This document shows, piece by piece, positions 9,641 to 19,273 of a stretch of DNA of 35,000 nucleotides; position 1 is the first letter of the stretch, and each line of letters starts with the position of its first letter. The stretch is from Prorocentrum cordatum (lineage: Eukaryota; Sar; Dinophyceae; Prorocentrales; Prorocentraceae). The DNA is taken from the NCBI GenBank assembly GCA_963575745.1, contig CAUYUJ010016060.1, forward strand, positions 1,635,086 through 1,670,085, written 5' to 3'. Both the position numbers and the translations under genes were made by a program. The notes under the pieces are model-generated. The model searched no databases, was not told the DNA's origin, and saw only the letters and a list, made by a program, of their open reading frames with translations.

Positions 9641-10484
9641 GACGTCGCGAGCAAAGATCAGCATCGCGAGCAATCACAACCGCATCCTCGACCCCGTCTT
9701 TCCGCGGCGCGTCTCGGGCACTGTCGATCCAAGAGGGTCCCGCGGCCCGAAGTTGGACGAAGATGCCCAGCGTTGCGCAACGCCTCGATCTCAGGATCTG
9801 CGGAGAGGTACTGGCGCATCATGGCCCGCCTTCGCGAGCCAATATCTGGCGACCCCCCTATTCTTGGCCCCCCTTTTCAGCGCAGCCTCCTCACTCTTCC
9901 TCCATCTGCTGCTGCTCCGGGGAGGGGCCTACGCGATGGGGGATGCCGCAGCACCATCGTGGACGTGCTGTGCACCAAACCTCGCAGAGGGAGCCCTTTC
10001 CCACATCCGTGCTTCGGTGCGGATAGCAAGTGCGCGTCTTCTCCGTCGTCGTTGGCGTCGTCGTGGTCCTGGTGCGTGTTGGTTGTTCCGCTAGGGACTT
10101 TCTTCCATCCCTCAGTTACCACCCGCCCTCTCCCGCTCCCCCTCCCCCTCCCCATCCGATCCAGTCTGGCCGTAAGGCCTTAGGGCCGCAATTTTCTCAC
10201 CTCTGGCTCTGCAAAACGCTGTTTCCGCCGCCGCTTCCTGCGCAAGCTCGGGCGGCCTCGCAGCCCACGCGACGCTCACAGCTGCGAGCAGCTCGGAGGA
10301 AAGGATTCCATCACACTCCGACGTTCGTACCCTCTCCCTCTCGGGAGTTCGCTGGCCGCCTCTTCTTCATCGTAATGCCAGCTTGTGGTTGACTAAAAGG
10401 CACCCCCCCACCACCCTCCCCCCCTGGCCTGATGAGTAGACCCCGCGGGGCGCGATATTTTTTTCACACGCGCGCCAGGGGAAG

Positions 10485-10650
10485 GAGGAGAGATGAGGGG
10501 GAGGAAGAATAAGGAGGAGAAGGAGAAGGGCGAGGAAGAGGAGGAGGAGAGAGGAGGGGGAGCAGGAGGAGGAGGAGGAGGAAAAGGAGGAGGGGGAGGA
10601 AGGGGAGGAGGAGGAGGGGGAGAAGGAGGAGGAGGAGGAAGGGGGGGTTG
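10485..10650. repeat. GGA/GAG purine tract
   Basis: About 165 bp of almost pure purine GGA/GAG triplets, running into the left end of the R5 copy at 10637. Confidence 0.92.
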
Positions 10651-10805
10651 CAAAGCCTGCTGCGCGCAGCTGGTTTCGGTCGCCCCGCCGAAGGGTCAGT
10701 CCTCGACGCATGGCCGCTTTCGGCGCCGGGAGGCCCTTGGAAAATCGGCGACGTGAGCTGCTTGGCAAATCCCCCCTTTGCTGCGCCCCACTTTCGTCCA
10801 GCCCG
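10637..10805. mobile_element. Foldback family R5, copy 1
   Basis: It aligns over about 160 bp with 31651-31843. Shared blocks are GCAGCTGGT-TCGG, CAGTCCTCGA, CGGCGCCGGGAGGC, GTGAGCTG and CAAATCCCCCCTTTGCT. The inverted termini of copy 2 are partly lost here, where the GGA tract replaces the left arm. Confidence 0.78.
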
Positions 10806-11074
10806 CCTTGCCCGTAGGCCCGCATCGGTTCAACAGAAAAAGGGGCGCCCTGGCTCGCCCTTGCCTCCAACCCCCCCCCGTGCCTCCTGTTGGCGGCCGG
10901 GCGCGGCGCTAATCACCGGCGCCGCCGCGTTGATTTTCAATATGGCGGGGGCCACCCCGCGGTTCGCCCGAGCAGGGAAATTGTTTTTCAACACGCGCCC
11001 CCCACGGATTTGTTAATCACAAGCTGACATTACTCCAGGCCACTGGGTGGCCTCGCCCACCACCCAGGTGGTAC

Positions 11075-11205
11075 CTTCGGGCTGCCCAGGGAAGCGTACC
11101 TGCAAGCACGCTCCCCAGGGCAGCCCGAAGTCACTTGCAAGGACGTTTCCCTGGGCGGCCCGGAGGTGCCTGCAAGGACGCTTCCCCGCGCTGCCTGGAG
11201 GTATG
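11075..11205. repeat. Three ~36-bp tandem units with a 13-bp stem
   Basis: Units built on CCTGCAAGGACGCTTCCC...GGAGGT start near 11097, 11132 and 11168. The first is also half of a hairpin: CTTCGGGCTGCCC at 11075-11087 pairs exactly with GGGCAGCCCGAAG at 11118-11130. Confidence 0.8.
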
Positions 11206-11492
11206 TCGGGGCAGTTGTTGCTTACAAGCCCCCCTCTCGCTAGGGTCACCCCAACATACACTAATGCTATGTGTGCGTCGCTCCCCCCCAGGGGCGACGC
11301 CCGCGCTGAGGAATCTTGTGCTATAACTCCAGCTCCTTGGCGGGAGTTTTCTGGCCATACCGTTCGGGAAGCGATATGCTGCAAGATGGTTATACTACGT
11401 GTTTGGGTCGGTCGCACGCCTCCAAGGAGGACACAGTAGTTACTAGTGTGTCCTTGTGCTTCCCATCTCGGGAGGGGGCCGGCGGCGGCCAG

Positions 11493-11528
11493 GCCCAGAC
11501 GTACATTTCGGAGAAGCTGGACGGCAAG
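11493..11528 (+). CDS. FBA: Class II fructose-bisphosphate aldolase, 36-nt exon
   Basis: Twelve codons read AQTYISEKLDGK. They fill the gap between the upstream exon (ends PEILGK) and the downstream one (starts AGDKPVKFVFHGG). The family has xxQEYVxxKxxx in this spot, between ILxx and the VFHGGSGS block, so the position, the Tyr and the helical charge pattern fit. Boundaries are GGCCAG|GCCCAG and GGCAAG|GCCGAG, again a GC donor with phase 0 at both ends. The match is short and in a weakly conserved stretch. The exact phase and boundaries make a chance hit unlikely, but confidence is lower than for the long exons. Confidence 0.75.
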
Positions 11529-11722
11529 GCCGAGCCGCCTCGCCGCCGGGGGCGGCGGGGGCGCACCGGACCGGGCGGCGAACGCGAATCGGGGAAGCTG
11601 CCGACGGAACGTTTGAAACCAGTTCCACGGACAGTGCGGTGACGGGTGTACCCTGCCGGGGAGTCAAAGCTGTGTACATAACCTTCTTCCCCAGGGCGCA
11701 GCGTGGGCAGCTAGCGTTATAC

Positions 11723-11723
<1 letters not shown>

Positions 11724-11765
<42 letters not shown>
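11724..11765. repeat. AT dinucleotide microsatellite
   Basis: GTGTG followed by about 18 TA/AT units; the only long AT tract in the window. Confidence 0.95.
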
Positions 11766-11769
<4 letters not shown>

Positions 11770-12217
11770 TAGCATGGAATGTACGTTCGAGTTTCTTGGT
11801 CGGCCCTCGGCCGGGATCCGCTTATATTGCCACAGAGAGTTAGTTGTTGAGGTGGTTCGGTGGCCCGGGGAACCCGCCAGAACCGGCCAAAACGATAGCG
11901 GATGGGCTGACACGCCGATTTAATGCGGATCGGCTAGTACGTCCAGAATAGCAAACGCATCGGCTGGTATCTAACATTTGGCAATGCTTTTTTTCATCTA
12001 TGTCTATATATGTAGTTGTCTTGCCAGTGTTTAGGAAAATGCTTCGGCCTCGCATCGTGCCACGGACTCGGTGCGGCAGCTCAGTTGGCCAGGGGGCGGT
12101 GGCAACGCCACTCCTTGGCGAAGATCGGTGCGACTGAAGGTGTCAAACGAGCGTGGTTGAAACTATGTTGTGCCTGAGGGGCAGGTGTTATTCGTCCAGG
12201 CGGTTGCAGCAATACAT

Positions 12218-12245
12218 GCGGAGGTGGTGGCAACGCCACCTCCGC
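12218..12245. repeat. Perfect hairpin, 10-bp stem
   Basis: GCGGAGGTGG pairs with CCACCTCCGC around TGGCAACG. A related GGTGGCAACGCCAC lies at about 12097-12110. No function can be assigned. Confidence 0.7.
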
Positions 12246-12910
12246 CGACGGACAGAACTTGTCCGTAGCCGATTTGGTTTAAGGATTGTTCGTAATGAGC
12301 GCGAAAATGGTCGGTCCCAAACCGATGAGAGCGAGCGAGAACGCCTTTGCGCTCGGCTCGCGATCTCAGTAAACACAATCATGAGAGTATGATTCCGATT
12401 ACCCGTGCCACCACATTTGGGACAGCCATTGACCATCGGGCCTCCAGATGCCCTCAGGTTGCTCAGGGGACTGGCGGGAGGGCAAGACATCTTGGACGAC
12501 ACATGTTCGGAGGAGAATCCAGCAGTGGTGGAATCGGAGGCGGAGATGGCGGACGGCTAGCTATTCAATAGGTTGTGAGCACAACTGCTACTACCGCCGA
12601 CTTTCAGAACCAGAAGGTCGCGATGCACTTAATGCCGGGCGTGCTTCGACGTGCTCGTCGGACCTTCGGTCGCTTTTGCGCATTGCGGCGCCGAAGTTTT
12701 CGCGCACTGCCTACAGGCTGTGAGCATGACGCCAGTCCAGCGGCGCGCGACGTGGACGGGGCGCATGGCAGATGGCCTCCAAGATGGGCCAAGCAATCGC
12801 GAGTGGCAGTCAGATCGCCGGCCAGGTGGTCGGCGGCACTGCCACCAGCGTCGCCGTTGGCGCCGCGCGGCCGGTCAGCGGAGCTGTGACTGGAGCGCGC
12901 CAAACCTTGG

Positions 12911-13041
12911 CTCGGCATCGCTCGGACGTGTGCATTTTTCCTCCGGCGAGGACCATCGAGGAGTATCCTTGATCATTTGGCGAAAAAACCACGCACGAAA
13001 CCGGAACAAGCACACGGAATGGACGTCCGAGCGATGGCGAG
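12911..13041. mobile_element. Foldback family R2, copy 1
   Basis: Terminal inverted repeats CTCGGCATCGCTCGGACGT (left) and the complement of CTCGCCATCGCTCGGACGT (right). Inside are GTGCATTTTTCCTCCG, TTGATCATTTGGCGAAAA and CACGCACGAAACCG, shared with copies at 22061 and 22256. About 130 bp, non-coding; no clear target duplication. Confidence 0.85.
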
Positions 13042-13304
13042 TTGGGCGGCGCGTCCATGATCGGTGGGCCTGGGCGCCTGGACACTCCTCAGGCGCTGCC
13101 GCAACTCGCCGCTGGCCCACCTACTTTCAGTCAAGTCTCCACCGGGGGCCCCGGGGGCGACGGGGTCGCGGCTCTCGAGGCCGAGGATAGTGAGGCTCCT
13201 GGTCGAGCAGGAGTCGTGCCCTGGCGGGTACGCCACCCCACGTGGCGGCAGCGGCCCTGGGCTCCCGGCGCAAGCGACGCTGCAGCCACAAGGCCTTGCT
13301 GACG

Positions 13305-13492
13305 CCGAAGAGGAGGAGGAGAAGGAGGAGGAGGAGGAGGAGGACGAGGAGAACGAGCACGAGGACAAGGACGAGGACGAGGACGAGGACGAGGGGAGGA
13401 GGAAGAGGAGGAGGAGGAGGAGAAAGAGGAGGAGGGGGAGGAAGCGGAGGAAGAGGAGGAGGAGGAGGAGAAGGAGGAGCAGCCGCCCGTCT
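13305..13492. repeat. GAG microsatellite preceding LINE remnant B
   Basis: GAG and GAC triplets (poly-Glu/Asp reading on +), ending where a LINE-like reading begins. Confidence 0.92.
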
Positions 13493-15500
13493 TCCCTCGC
13501 CTGGCGCGGCCAAAGGCGAAGCTGAGGAAGAGGCTGCGGCGCCTGTCCCACCGCGCCAAGCTGTGGGCACCGCTCGACCGCAGGACCACGCTCGCAGGGG
13601 TGCGAGCTGAAAATGGTCAAGTCGTCTGCTCCTCCCCGCTAGCCATGTCTGAGAAAATTTCCGCGCACTGGAGAGAGGTTTTCCGTCCCAAGCCCATTGG
13701 CGAGACTGCCGTGAAAGTGTACCTGACCCGCTTCTGCCCCTCCCTCGACCTCTCCGAGACCCTTTCCCCGAGCCTCGCTGACATGCAGCGGTGCCTCGGT
13801 CGTCTTCCTCACTCTGCTCCTGGCCCAGCAGCCTCCCATACAAGGCGTTCCTGCAATCTCGACATTCGACGAACATCTGTCATAGGGTGATGTGGTGGAT
13901 CTTGGATGAGCGCCGGATTCCGATTTTGTACAACGATCTCTTGGCCACATTAATCCAGAAAGGGCTATGAGGATGAGGACACCCTCGCAGAATGTACCAG
14001 GGCCCCAAACAACTTGCGCCCGCTGGGCCTAAGAAGCACCGACAACAAATTCGTCTCGCTCGCAAATTTTCGAGGCACTTCCCGATGATCACGAACTCGG
14101 TTCAACGAGGCTTTACTATCATTGGAAACTTCTGCGATTACACTATAGAACTCGATGCGGTATCCAGGGTATACTCCACGCAGCCGAACGCCTCGGTAGC
14201 CATGCCATCATTGTTCAGTTTTGTCTTCCAACATGCCTTCCCGAGCGTGGCCCATGAATGGATTCGCTTGGCTATTCTCCATATGCGATTACCGCCGTCG
14301 GTTTGTTGGTTCTTTGCTGACTTGTGTCGTTATGTGCGGTGCTTCTCGGCAGCGACGGTCCAGCATAAGTTCTACTTCGTCCAGAGTGGCATCATCCAGG
14401 GTTGCCCCGGGTCTGGCTTCCTGTTCGCGCTGTGCGCGGACCTGTTCATGCAGAATTTCGATCGCAGCGTGAACCTGGTACGTACTGGAAGTATCCGGTC
14501 TTGCGCTGATAACGTCGGCGCGGCCATCGTGCGCATTGAGGTTTTCAAGTATTGCATCGTGTCTTCTCAGTTCCTGTCCGCGTCTTTTCTCTCATCCTGA
14601 AGGTCTGCAGGTGCAAGCTGGTCCATTTGGCCAATGAGTGCACGCCAGAGCTTGCAGAGAAATAGCGACAGTGGATCAAAGAGCAAGTACCAGAATGGAG
14701 TTCTCTCAGCATCGGTCCCAGCTTGGTCGATCTTGGTCTCCGTCTTGGGCCAGAGGTGTCGCCCGAGAGTTGGACTCTTCCGACTCACAAGTTCAAGCAT
14801 CGTCGGTGCGTGCGCTGAACTACTTTGCGGTGTGCTTCGGTTCTCCCATCTGTTGTTCAAGTTCTCCTGTACTTGTTCACCTCATATTATCTGAGCCTGC
14901 CCTGCTTGCCCGCATCTGGCACGTCCTTCGCTGTGCAATCTCAGCTGCGGCCCACTTTGGCCTCTGGCGTTGAAGCGGCCCCCGGTTCCCCAGCCTCCCC
15001 CTCTCGACCTCTTCGAGCCTCATGAGGGCCAGCCACGCCACGTTGGACAGCTGACGTCCGAGGGTCGCCCTTCTCCGCAATGCCGCCGAGGTTCAGCTCC
15101 CCCATGCCAAGGTTGCCTTGGGTCGGTTGCCGCCCCAGTTTTGGAAGCAAAAGTCAGTCGCTTAGTTTCTCGCGTCGGCGAATCCGAGTTTTCCACGACC
15201 ACTGTACAGAGCCTGGTCACCTCCTCCCCTGCCTCGATCGAGCTCCTCTCTGCCCTTGCTGCGAGCGGCCTGTCTCTTGAAAGTTATTATCAATGGCTGG
15301 CCAACCGACCAGCGCTCTCAGCAAGGCGGGAACTGCCTTTCTGGCAGTACCCCATCTGGCCCCGATTTCTTTCGCGATCGCCTCTCCCATTATTGGTTTT
15401 GCCCGCGGCTTATCCACCTGTTGCGCCTCGTCCTGCGCACCCCGTCTCTTCCTGGCTGACCCATCCGCCGTCTTGGCCTGACTTCCCCCTCGCAAGATGC
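13493..15500 (+). pseudogene. LINE remnant B: nearly full-length but inactivated non-LTR reverse transcriptase
   Basis: Family landmarks occur in order, spread over several frames: the pre-RT linker (EKISAHWREVFRPKPI, about 13650), SAPGP followed after a frameshift by LPYKAF (about 13810-13850), RPLGLRSTDNKF (about 14015), ITNSVQRGF (about 14090), the AFPSVAHEW block (about 14245), GIIQGCPGSGFLFAL (about 14390), a CADNVGAA block (about 14503), VPEWSS (about 14690), and the C-terminal zinc region NGWPT...SHYWFCPRL (15295-15420). In the first catalytic block the expected FDF reads FSF, and CADD reads CADN, so two metal-binding Asp are lost. There are at least three frameshifts and several stops. 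Sense orientation in FBA intron 3. Confidence 0.85.
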
Positions 15501-15652
15501 ACTTCCTGTTCCCGCTGCCGCCGCTCTCCTCTCTATAAGGTGATTCACAGCAAGCGCGTTTCCGCCGAGATCGCGGCTGACGAACGTCAGGCTCAAGCGA
15601 TGGCGGTTACAGCCAGATCCCAGCTCATGCGGTAGGCGGATCGAACTCGCGG

Positions 15653-15707
15653 CGCGGGGAGGAGGAGGAGGAGGAGGAGGAGGAGGAGGAGGAGGAAGAG
15701 GAAGAGG
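15653..15707. repeat. GGA microsatellite between LINE remnants B and C
   Basis: A pure (GGA)n run followed by GGAAGAGGAAGAGGGG. Confidence 0.92.
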
Positions 15708-16582
15708 GGGGAGCTGGCGCTCCAGGGCACCGAGCCGTCTGCAGGGGCCACGCTGGCCGCAGCGTTCCGCGAGGAGACGCGACAGAAAACAGTCGTTGCG
15801 ATTATTCACATGACAACGCACGCTGCTGCCAAGCATCGAGTGGATCTCCGCGGCCAGGCCAGTCAGCTGTCGGCCCGCGGACCTGGGGCGGGCGGGTTCC
15901 TGCAGCACCCGACGGAGTCGCTCTGCGCTCTGGAGGACGTGAACTGGAGCACCTTTCTCCGCCGCCGTTTGCAGCTGCCGTGGCCGCAGTTTTTGCGCGG
16001 AGACCTGGCGCGGGCTTCCGCGATTTTTTTGTAACCTGACAGCGGGCGACGACGTCACCTGCTCGACCCCTTTAGGCGACGACGGCTACCACGCCCGCGC
16101 CTGCCAGTCTGGCGGCGGCGTTGTGCGACGCCACGCCCACCTGGCGAAGGCGTTGGGAAGCATGGGGGAGAGGCGGCGGCGCTGCTCGCCCCTCTACGAG
16201 CAGCGAGCCCCAGCGTGGGACAGGCACCGCGCGCGGCGGCCAGCAGAAGTGTCGCGCGGCGGGCGACGAGTCGGCGCTCCGGGCCGCGGCGCGACGGCAA
16301 GGTGAGACCGCGCGCAGTGTCGAACGCGAGAAGCGCGAGAGGTATGCAGGCGAGCGCATGACCGCGTTCGCCCTGGTGTCCTGGGGCCGCCTGGGCGCCG
16401 GGGCGCGGGAGTGGCTCCTCGCGCAGGTGGGCGAGCTTCCCGAGGAACGGAACTCCCGCGCGCGCCTGCAAGGCGCGCAGGTGCGCGCTGCAGCGCCAGG
16501 TGGCGTGCCAGCTCAGGCGCGCCGCCGGGCTGGGGTGAACTCTGGGTTCGGGGGTGCCACCGCGCAGCTCGCGCAGCGGTGA
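15708..16582 (+). pseudogene. LINE remnant C: C-terminal fragment of a second non-LTR retrotransposon family
   Basis: The first part reads ARGPGAGGFLQ then FLRRRLQLPWP (15870-15990), which resembles the SxxGPGAGAFL...RRRLxLP block of a distinct LINE-like family in protists. After a frame change it reads CSTPLGDDGYHARACQSGGG followed by VVRRHAHL (16057-16145), a Cys/His motif of the form CxxxLxxxGxHxxxCxxGGxxxRRH, then YEQRAPAWDRH. After a second frame change comes ERYAGERMTAFALVSWGRLG (16337-16400). No RT core is present. The domain after the zinc motif may be a nuclease domain; that is inference. It lies immediately after a GGA tract and is clearly not the same family as remnant B. Confidence 0.65.
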
Positions 16583-17109
16583 ACTGGGGGCGCGGGGCTG
16601 AGCAGCGCGCGGCGCGAGGCGCTGGACGGCTGGCGCGCAGCGCCCTGGGCGCCACTGACTGGGCGCGGCGGTCGCAGACGGCCCTGGGCAGCGACGGCTA
16701 CGCTTCGCCGCTGAGGCGCCGGACTGCGGCGGAGAGGACGCAGGGGCTGGCGCCAGCGCGCTGCTGCTGGCCAGGCGTCGCGGCGCGGCTGGGCGACGTG
16801 AGTCTGCCAGCCGGGCAGGTGGCCAGGCGGGCGCCAGGGGCTGGACGGGCGGATGCTGTCTGCTAGCTCCGGCTGCTGGCACCCGCTGCGGGCCTGTGCT
16901 CGCGGCGCTCCGCACCATCGTCGCGTTCGCCTTGGCGATCCCGCGTGTCAGAATTTATCGGCCCCGGCCGGCGCGCCCCCTCAGCTCCAGGACCAGTCAC
17001 CGCTGAGCAGCGCGCTGGTTCAGAGGTTGAGGCGGCGCGCCCGCTCCCGATCAACTGGTTCGGGCGCGCGGACAGACGCGCTCGCCGCTCGGAGGGGGGG
17101 GAGAAGGGG

Positions 17110-17345
17110 GGATGAGGATGATGATGCTGATGCTGATGATGATGATGATGCTGATGCTAATGATGATGATGATGATGATGCTGTGGTTGATGATGGTGAT
17201 GATGGTGTTGCTGATGATGAGGATGATGCTGCTGTTGGTGCTACCGGTGATGATGCGGATGATACTGATGATGATGCTGATGATGATGGTGATGACAATG
17301 ATGATGTGAATGTTGCTGATGATGAGGATGAGGCGGATGAGGAGT
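17110..17345. repeat. GAT microsatellite
   Basis: GAT, GCT and GGT triplets over about 235 bp; it reads as poly-Asp on + and gives no credible gene. Confidence 0.95.
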
Positions 17346-17359
17346 TGACGTAGGAAGAG

Positions 17360-17860
17360 AAGCACGACGAGGAAACACAACAGGAGGAGGAAGAGGAGGA
17401 GGACGAGCAGGAGAAGAAGGAGGCGGAGGCGGAGGAGGAGAAGGGGAAGGAGAAAAACAGGAGGAGGAGGAAACAGGACGAAAAAGGAGGTGGAGGAGGA
17501 GGACGAGCAGGAGGAGGAGGAGGAAGAACAGGAGGATGAGGAGGAGGAGGAATATGAGGAGGAAGGGGAGGGGAGGAGAAGGAAAAGCAGGAGGAGGGGG
17601 GGGAAGGGGAGGACGGGGAAAGGGAGGAACAGGAGGAGGAGGAGGAGGAGGAGGAGGAGGAGGAGGAGGAGAGGAATAGGACGAGAAGGTGGGGGGGACG
17701 ATGAGGAGGAGCAGTAAGAAGAGTTGCAGGAAGAGGAAGAGGGGGAGGAGGAGGAGGAGGAGGAGGAGGAGGAGGAGGAGGAGGAGGAGGACAAGGAGGA
17801 GGAGGAGGACGACGAGGAGGAGGAGGAGGAGATGAAGATAAGGAGGAGGAAGAGGAGGTC
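17360..17860. repeat. GAG/GGA purine tract
   Basis: About 500 bp of near-pure purine with pure (GGA)n runs at about 17632-17672 and 17738-17790. The minus-strand Ser/Pro-rich ORFs of 270-370 codons come from it. Confidence 0.95.
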
Positions 17861-18239
17861 GACTCGGCGCGGCCATGGGGAAGGGGACCTGGGGGGAGGC
17901 GGCGGGGCGTGGGTGGGTGGGCGCGGGGCGCGCGGAGGCAGGAGGGGGCAGAGGGATGGGGGGCAAGTTCGGTGCACCCGCGCCAGATCTGACGCACCCT
18001 CCCGTGTCGAAGCGGTGGGCATGGAACTCCCACACGGGCCCCACCGTTGAATGCACAATCTCAAAAGTGGAGCTGCGTACATTTGGGGGGGAGGAGGTGG
18101 CGGGTCAGCAGGGGGATTAGCAGAAGGAAGAGGGGGATGAGGAACAGAAAGCATGGAACAGGACGGTCAGGCGCAGCAGGACTTGATGCGGACGGATCAG
18201 GAGGAGCAGCAGGACCAGGGGAAGGCGGACGAGGGTAAA

Positions 18240-18345
18240 GGAAGGGGCGACAACGACGAGGAACAACTTGGATCCAGAAGAGTGTCCCAAGCTGGGGCGA
18301 GAGTGCCAGTCTGAACGGCGGGAGCAAAGCCCCGGTCCTAAAATG
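18240..18345 (+). repeat. Dispersed ~85-bp repeat, partner of 5770-5870
   Basis: See the inverted copy at 5770-5870. The best conserved core is GGATCCAGAA and CTGAACGGCGGGAGCAA. Confidence 0.75.
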
Positions 18346-18534
18346 AGGCCCTCGCTGCAGCGGCAACGCCGTCTGGAAGGACTAAAACACCTACCGGATT
18401 GCACAAACAGGAACTGGACGCATCAAACACATTGTTATTGTGTATACAGACGATAATGTGGAGAGGGTGGGACAGTGTCTGCACAACGCCAGTGGAGAAG
18501 AGGCAATGGCATCCGAATTGAGTAATATTTGAAG

Positions 18535-18735
18535 GGCGGAGGGCGTGGAGGGTGGATGAGGGGGAGGATGGAGGATGGAGAGAGGAGGAGCGTGGATGGA
18601 ACAGGAAGTCGTGGAGGAGGTGACGAGCGAGGGGCGAGGCGCGAAGGTTGATAGGTGAAGGGCGGGGGGGAGGGCAGGTAGAACAAAGGAGTAGAAGGAG
18701 GAGTGGGAGGCGAGGAGGGGAGGAGGAAGGCGGGG
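18535..18735. repeat. G/A-rich low-complexity tract
   Basis: GGAGG and GGATGG rich sequence without a strict period; no gene seen. Confidence 0.7.
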
Positions 18736-19037
18736 GATGGCTGCCCCCCCCGCCCGCGACTGGACACTGATTGCCTGGCCACTGACAGCCCCTCCTCCAC
18801 GACCCCGTCTCCTGACTCGTGGTCCCTCCCCTGGCGCTCCCCGCCCTTCCCTCCTCACCTCCTCGTCCCTCCTTCCGCCTCTTTCGACGCTTCGCTGACG
18901 ATGCCTTCTCGTGTGGCGTTCCCGTGTCGCCCGGCGGTGTTCCGCCTCACGTCACGTTGTCACCCACGCAGTGTGTATAGCATTTGCGGATGATGTAGGC
19001 TACATCATCCGCATATGTAGCCACGGTAAATGTGTCC

Positions 19038-19125
19038 CTCCCTCTTCCTCTTCCTCCTCCTCTTCCTTCTCCTCCTCCTCCCTTTCCTTCTCCCCTTGTT
19101 TCTGCCCCTCTCCCCCGAGGACCTC
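19038..19125. repeat. CTC/CTT pyrimidine tract upstream of exon
   Basis: About 85 bp of CCTCCT and CTTCCT, ending roughly 95 bases before the exon acceptor at 19218. It is upstream of the normal position of a polypyrimidine tract. Confidence 0.8.
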
Positions 19126-19218
19126 CTCCCGACATGCTCTCCTCCCGCCATTTTCCATCCCTCCGTTCTGCACGCCCCTCTGTCCTCGGCAGGGATATTT
19201 AGCCCCCCTCCAGACGAG

Positions 19219-19273
19219 GCCGGTGACAAGCCAGTGAAGTTCGTATTCCACGGCGGTTCTGGCTCTGGCCTCA
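19219..19273 (+). CDS. FBA: Class II fructose-bisphosphate aldolase, exon with VFHGGSGSG motif
   Basis: Eighteen codons plus one base read AGDKPVKFVFHGGSGSGL. The VFHGGSGS motif is nearly invariant in class II aldolases; its His is the third zinc ligand (E. coli FbaA His264), and the Gly-Ser stretch binds the substrate phosphate (family knowledge). The acceptor is GACGAG|GCC. The donor is CTCA|GTGGGT, the only canonical GT donor among the introns here, leaving phase 1. The upstream frame stays open past the acceptor, so an earlier start at CAG (19192) is possible but does not fit the alignment. Confidence 0.94.

Larger units (their letters stand above)
5369..11492 (+). other. Intron 2 of FBA (GC donor, AG acceptor, 6,124 bp)
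   Basis: The donor is AAG|GCCGCC and the acceptor is GGCCAG|GCCCAG, so both boundaries carry AGGCC. The intron contains an inverted dispersed repeat at 5770-5870, CTC tracts, an R7 copy at 6386, LINE remnant A with its tail (7158-9348), another CTC tract, a GGA tract at 10485-10650, an R5 foldback copy at 10637 and 36-bp repeats at 11075-11205. I see no gene in 9640-10480: ORFs there have skewed composition and no motif. Confidence 0.85.
11529..19218 (+). other. Intron 3 of FBA (GC donor, AG acceptor, 7,690 bp)
   Basis: The donor is AAG|GCCGAG and the acceptor is GACGAG|GCCGGT; AGGCC is shared by both boundaries. It contains an AT tract, a hairpin (12218-12245), a foldback copy (R2) at 12911, a GAG tract, LINE remnants B and C, GAT and GAG tracts and a dispersed repeat at 18240. 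In 12250-12900, 16600-17085 and 18350-19030 I recognise no gene. The 16600-17085 stretch is very GC-rich and may be the diverged end of LINE C. Confidence 0.83.

Noticed and set aside
17020-18154. Ser/Pro-rich minus-strand ORFs of 270-370 codons
   Set aside because: They are the complement of GGA/GAG purine tracts with no non-repetitive domain.
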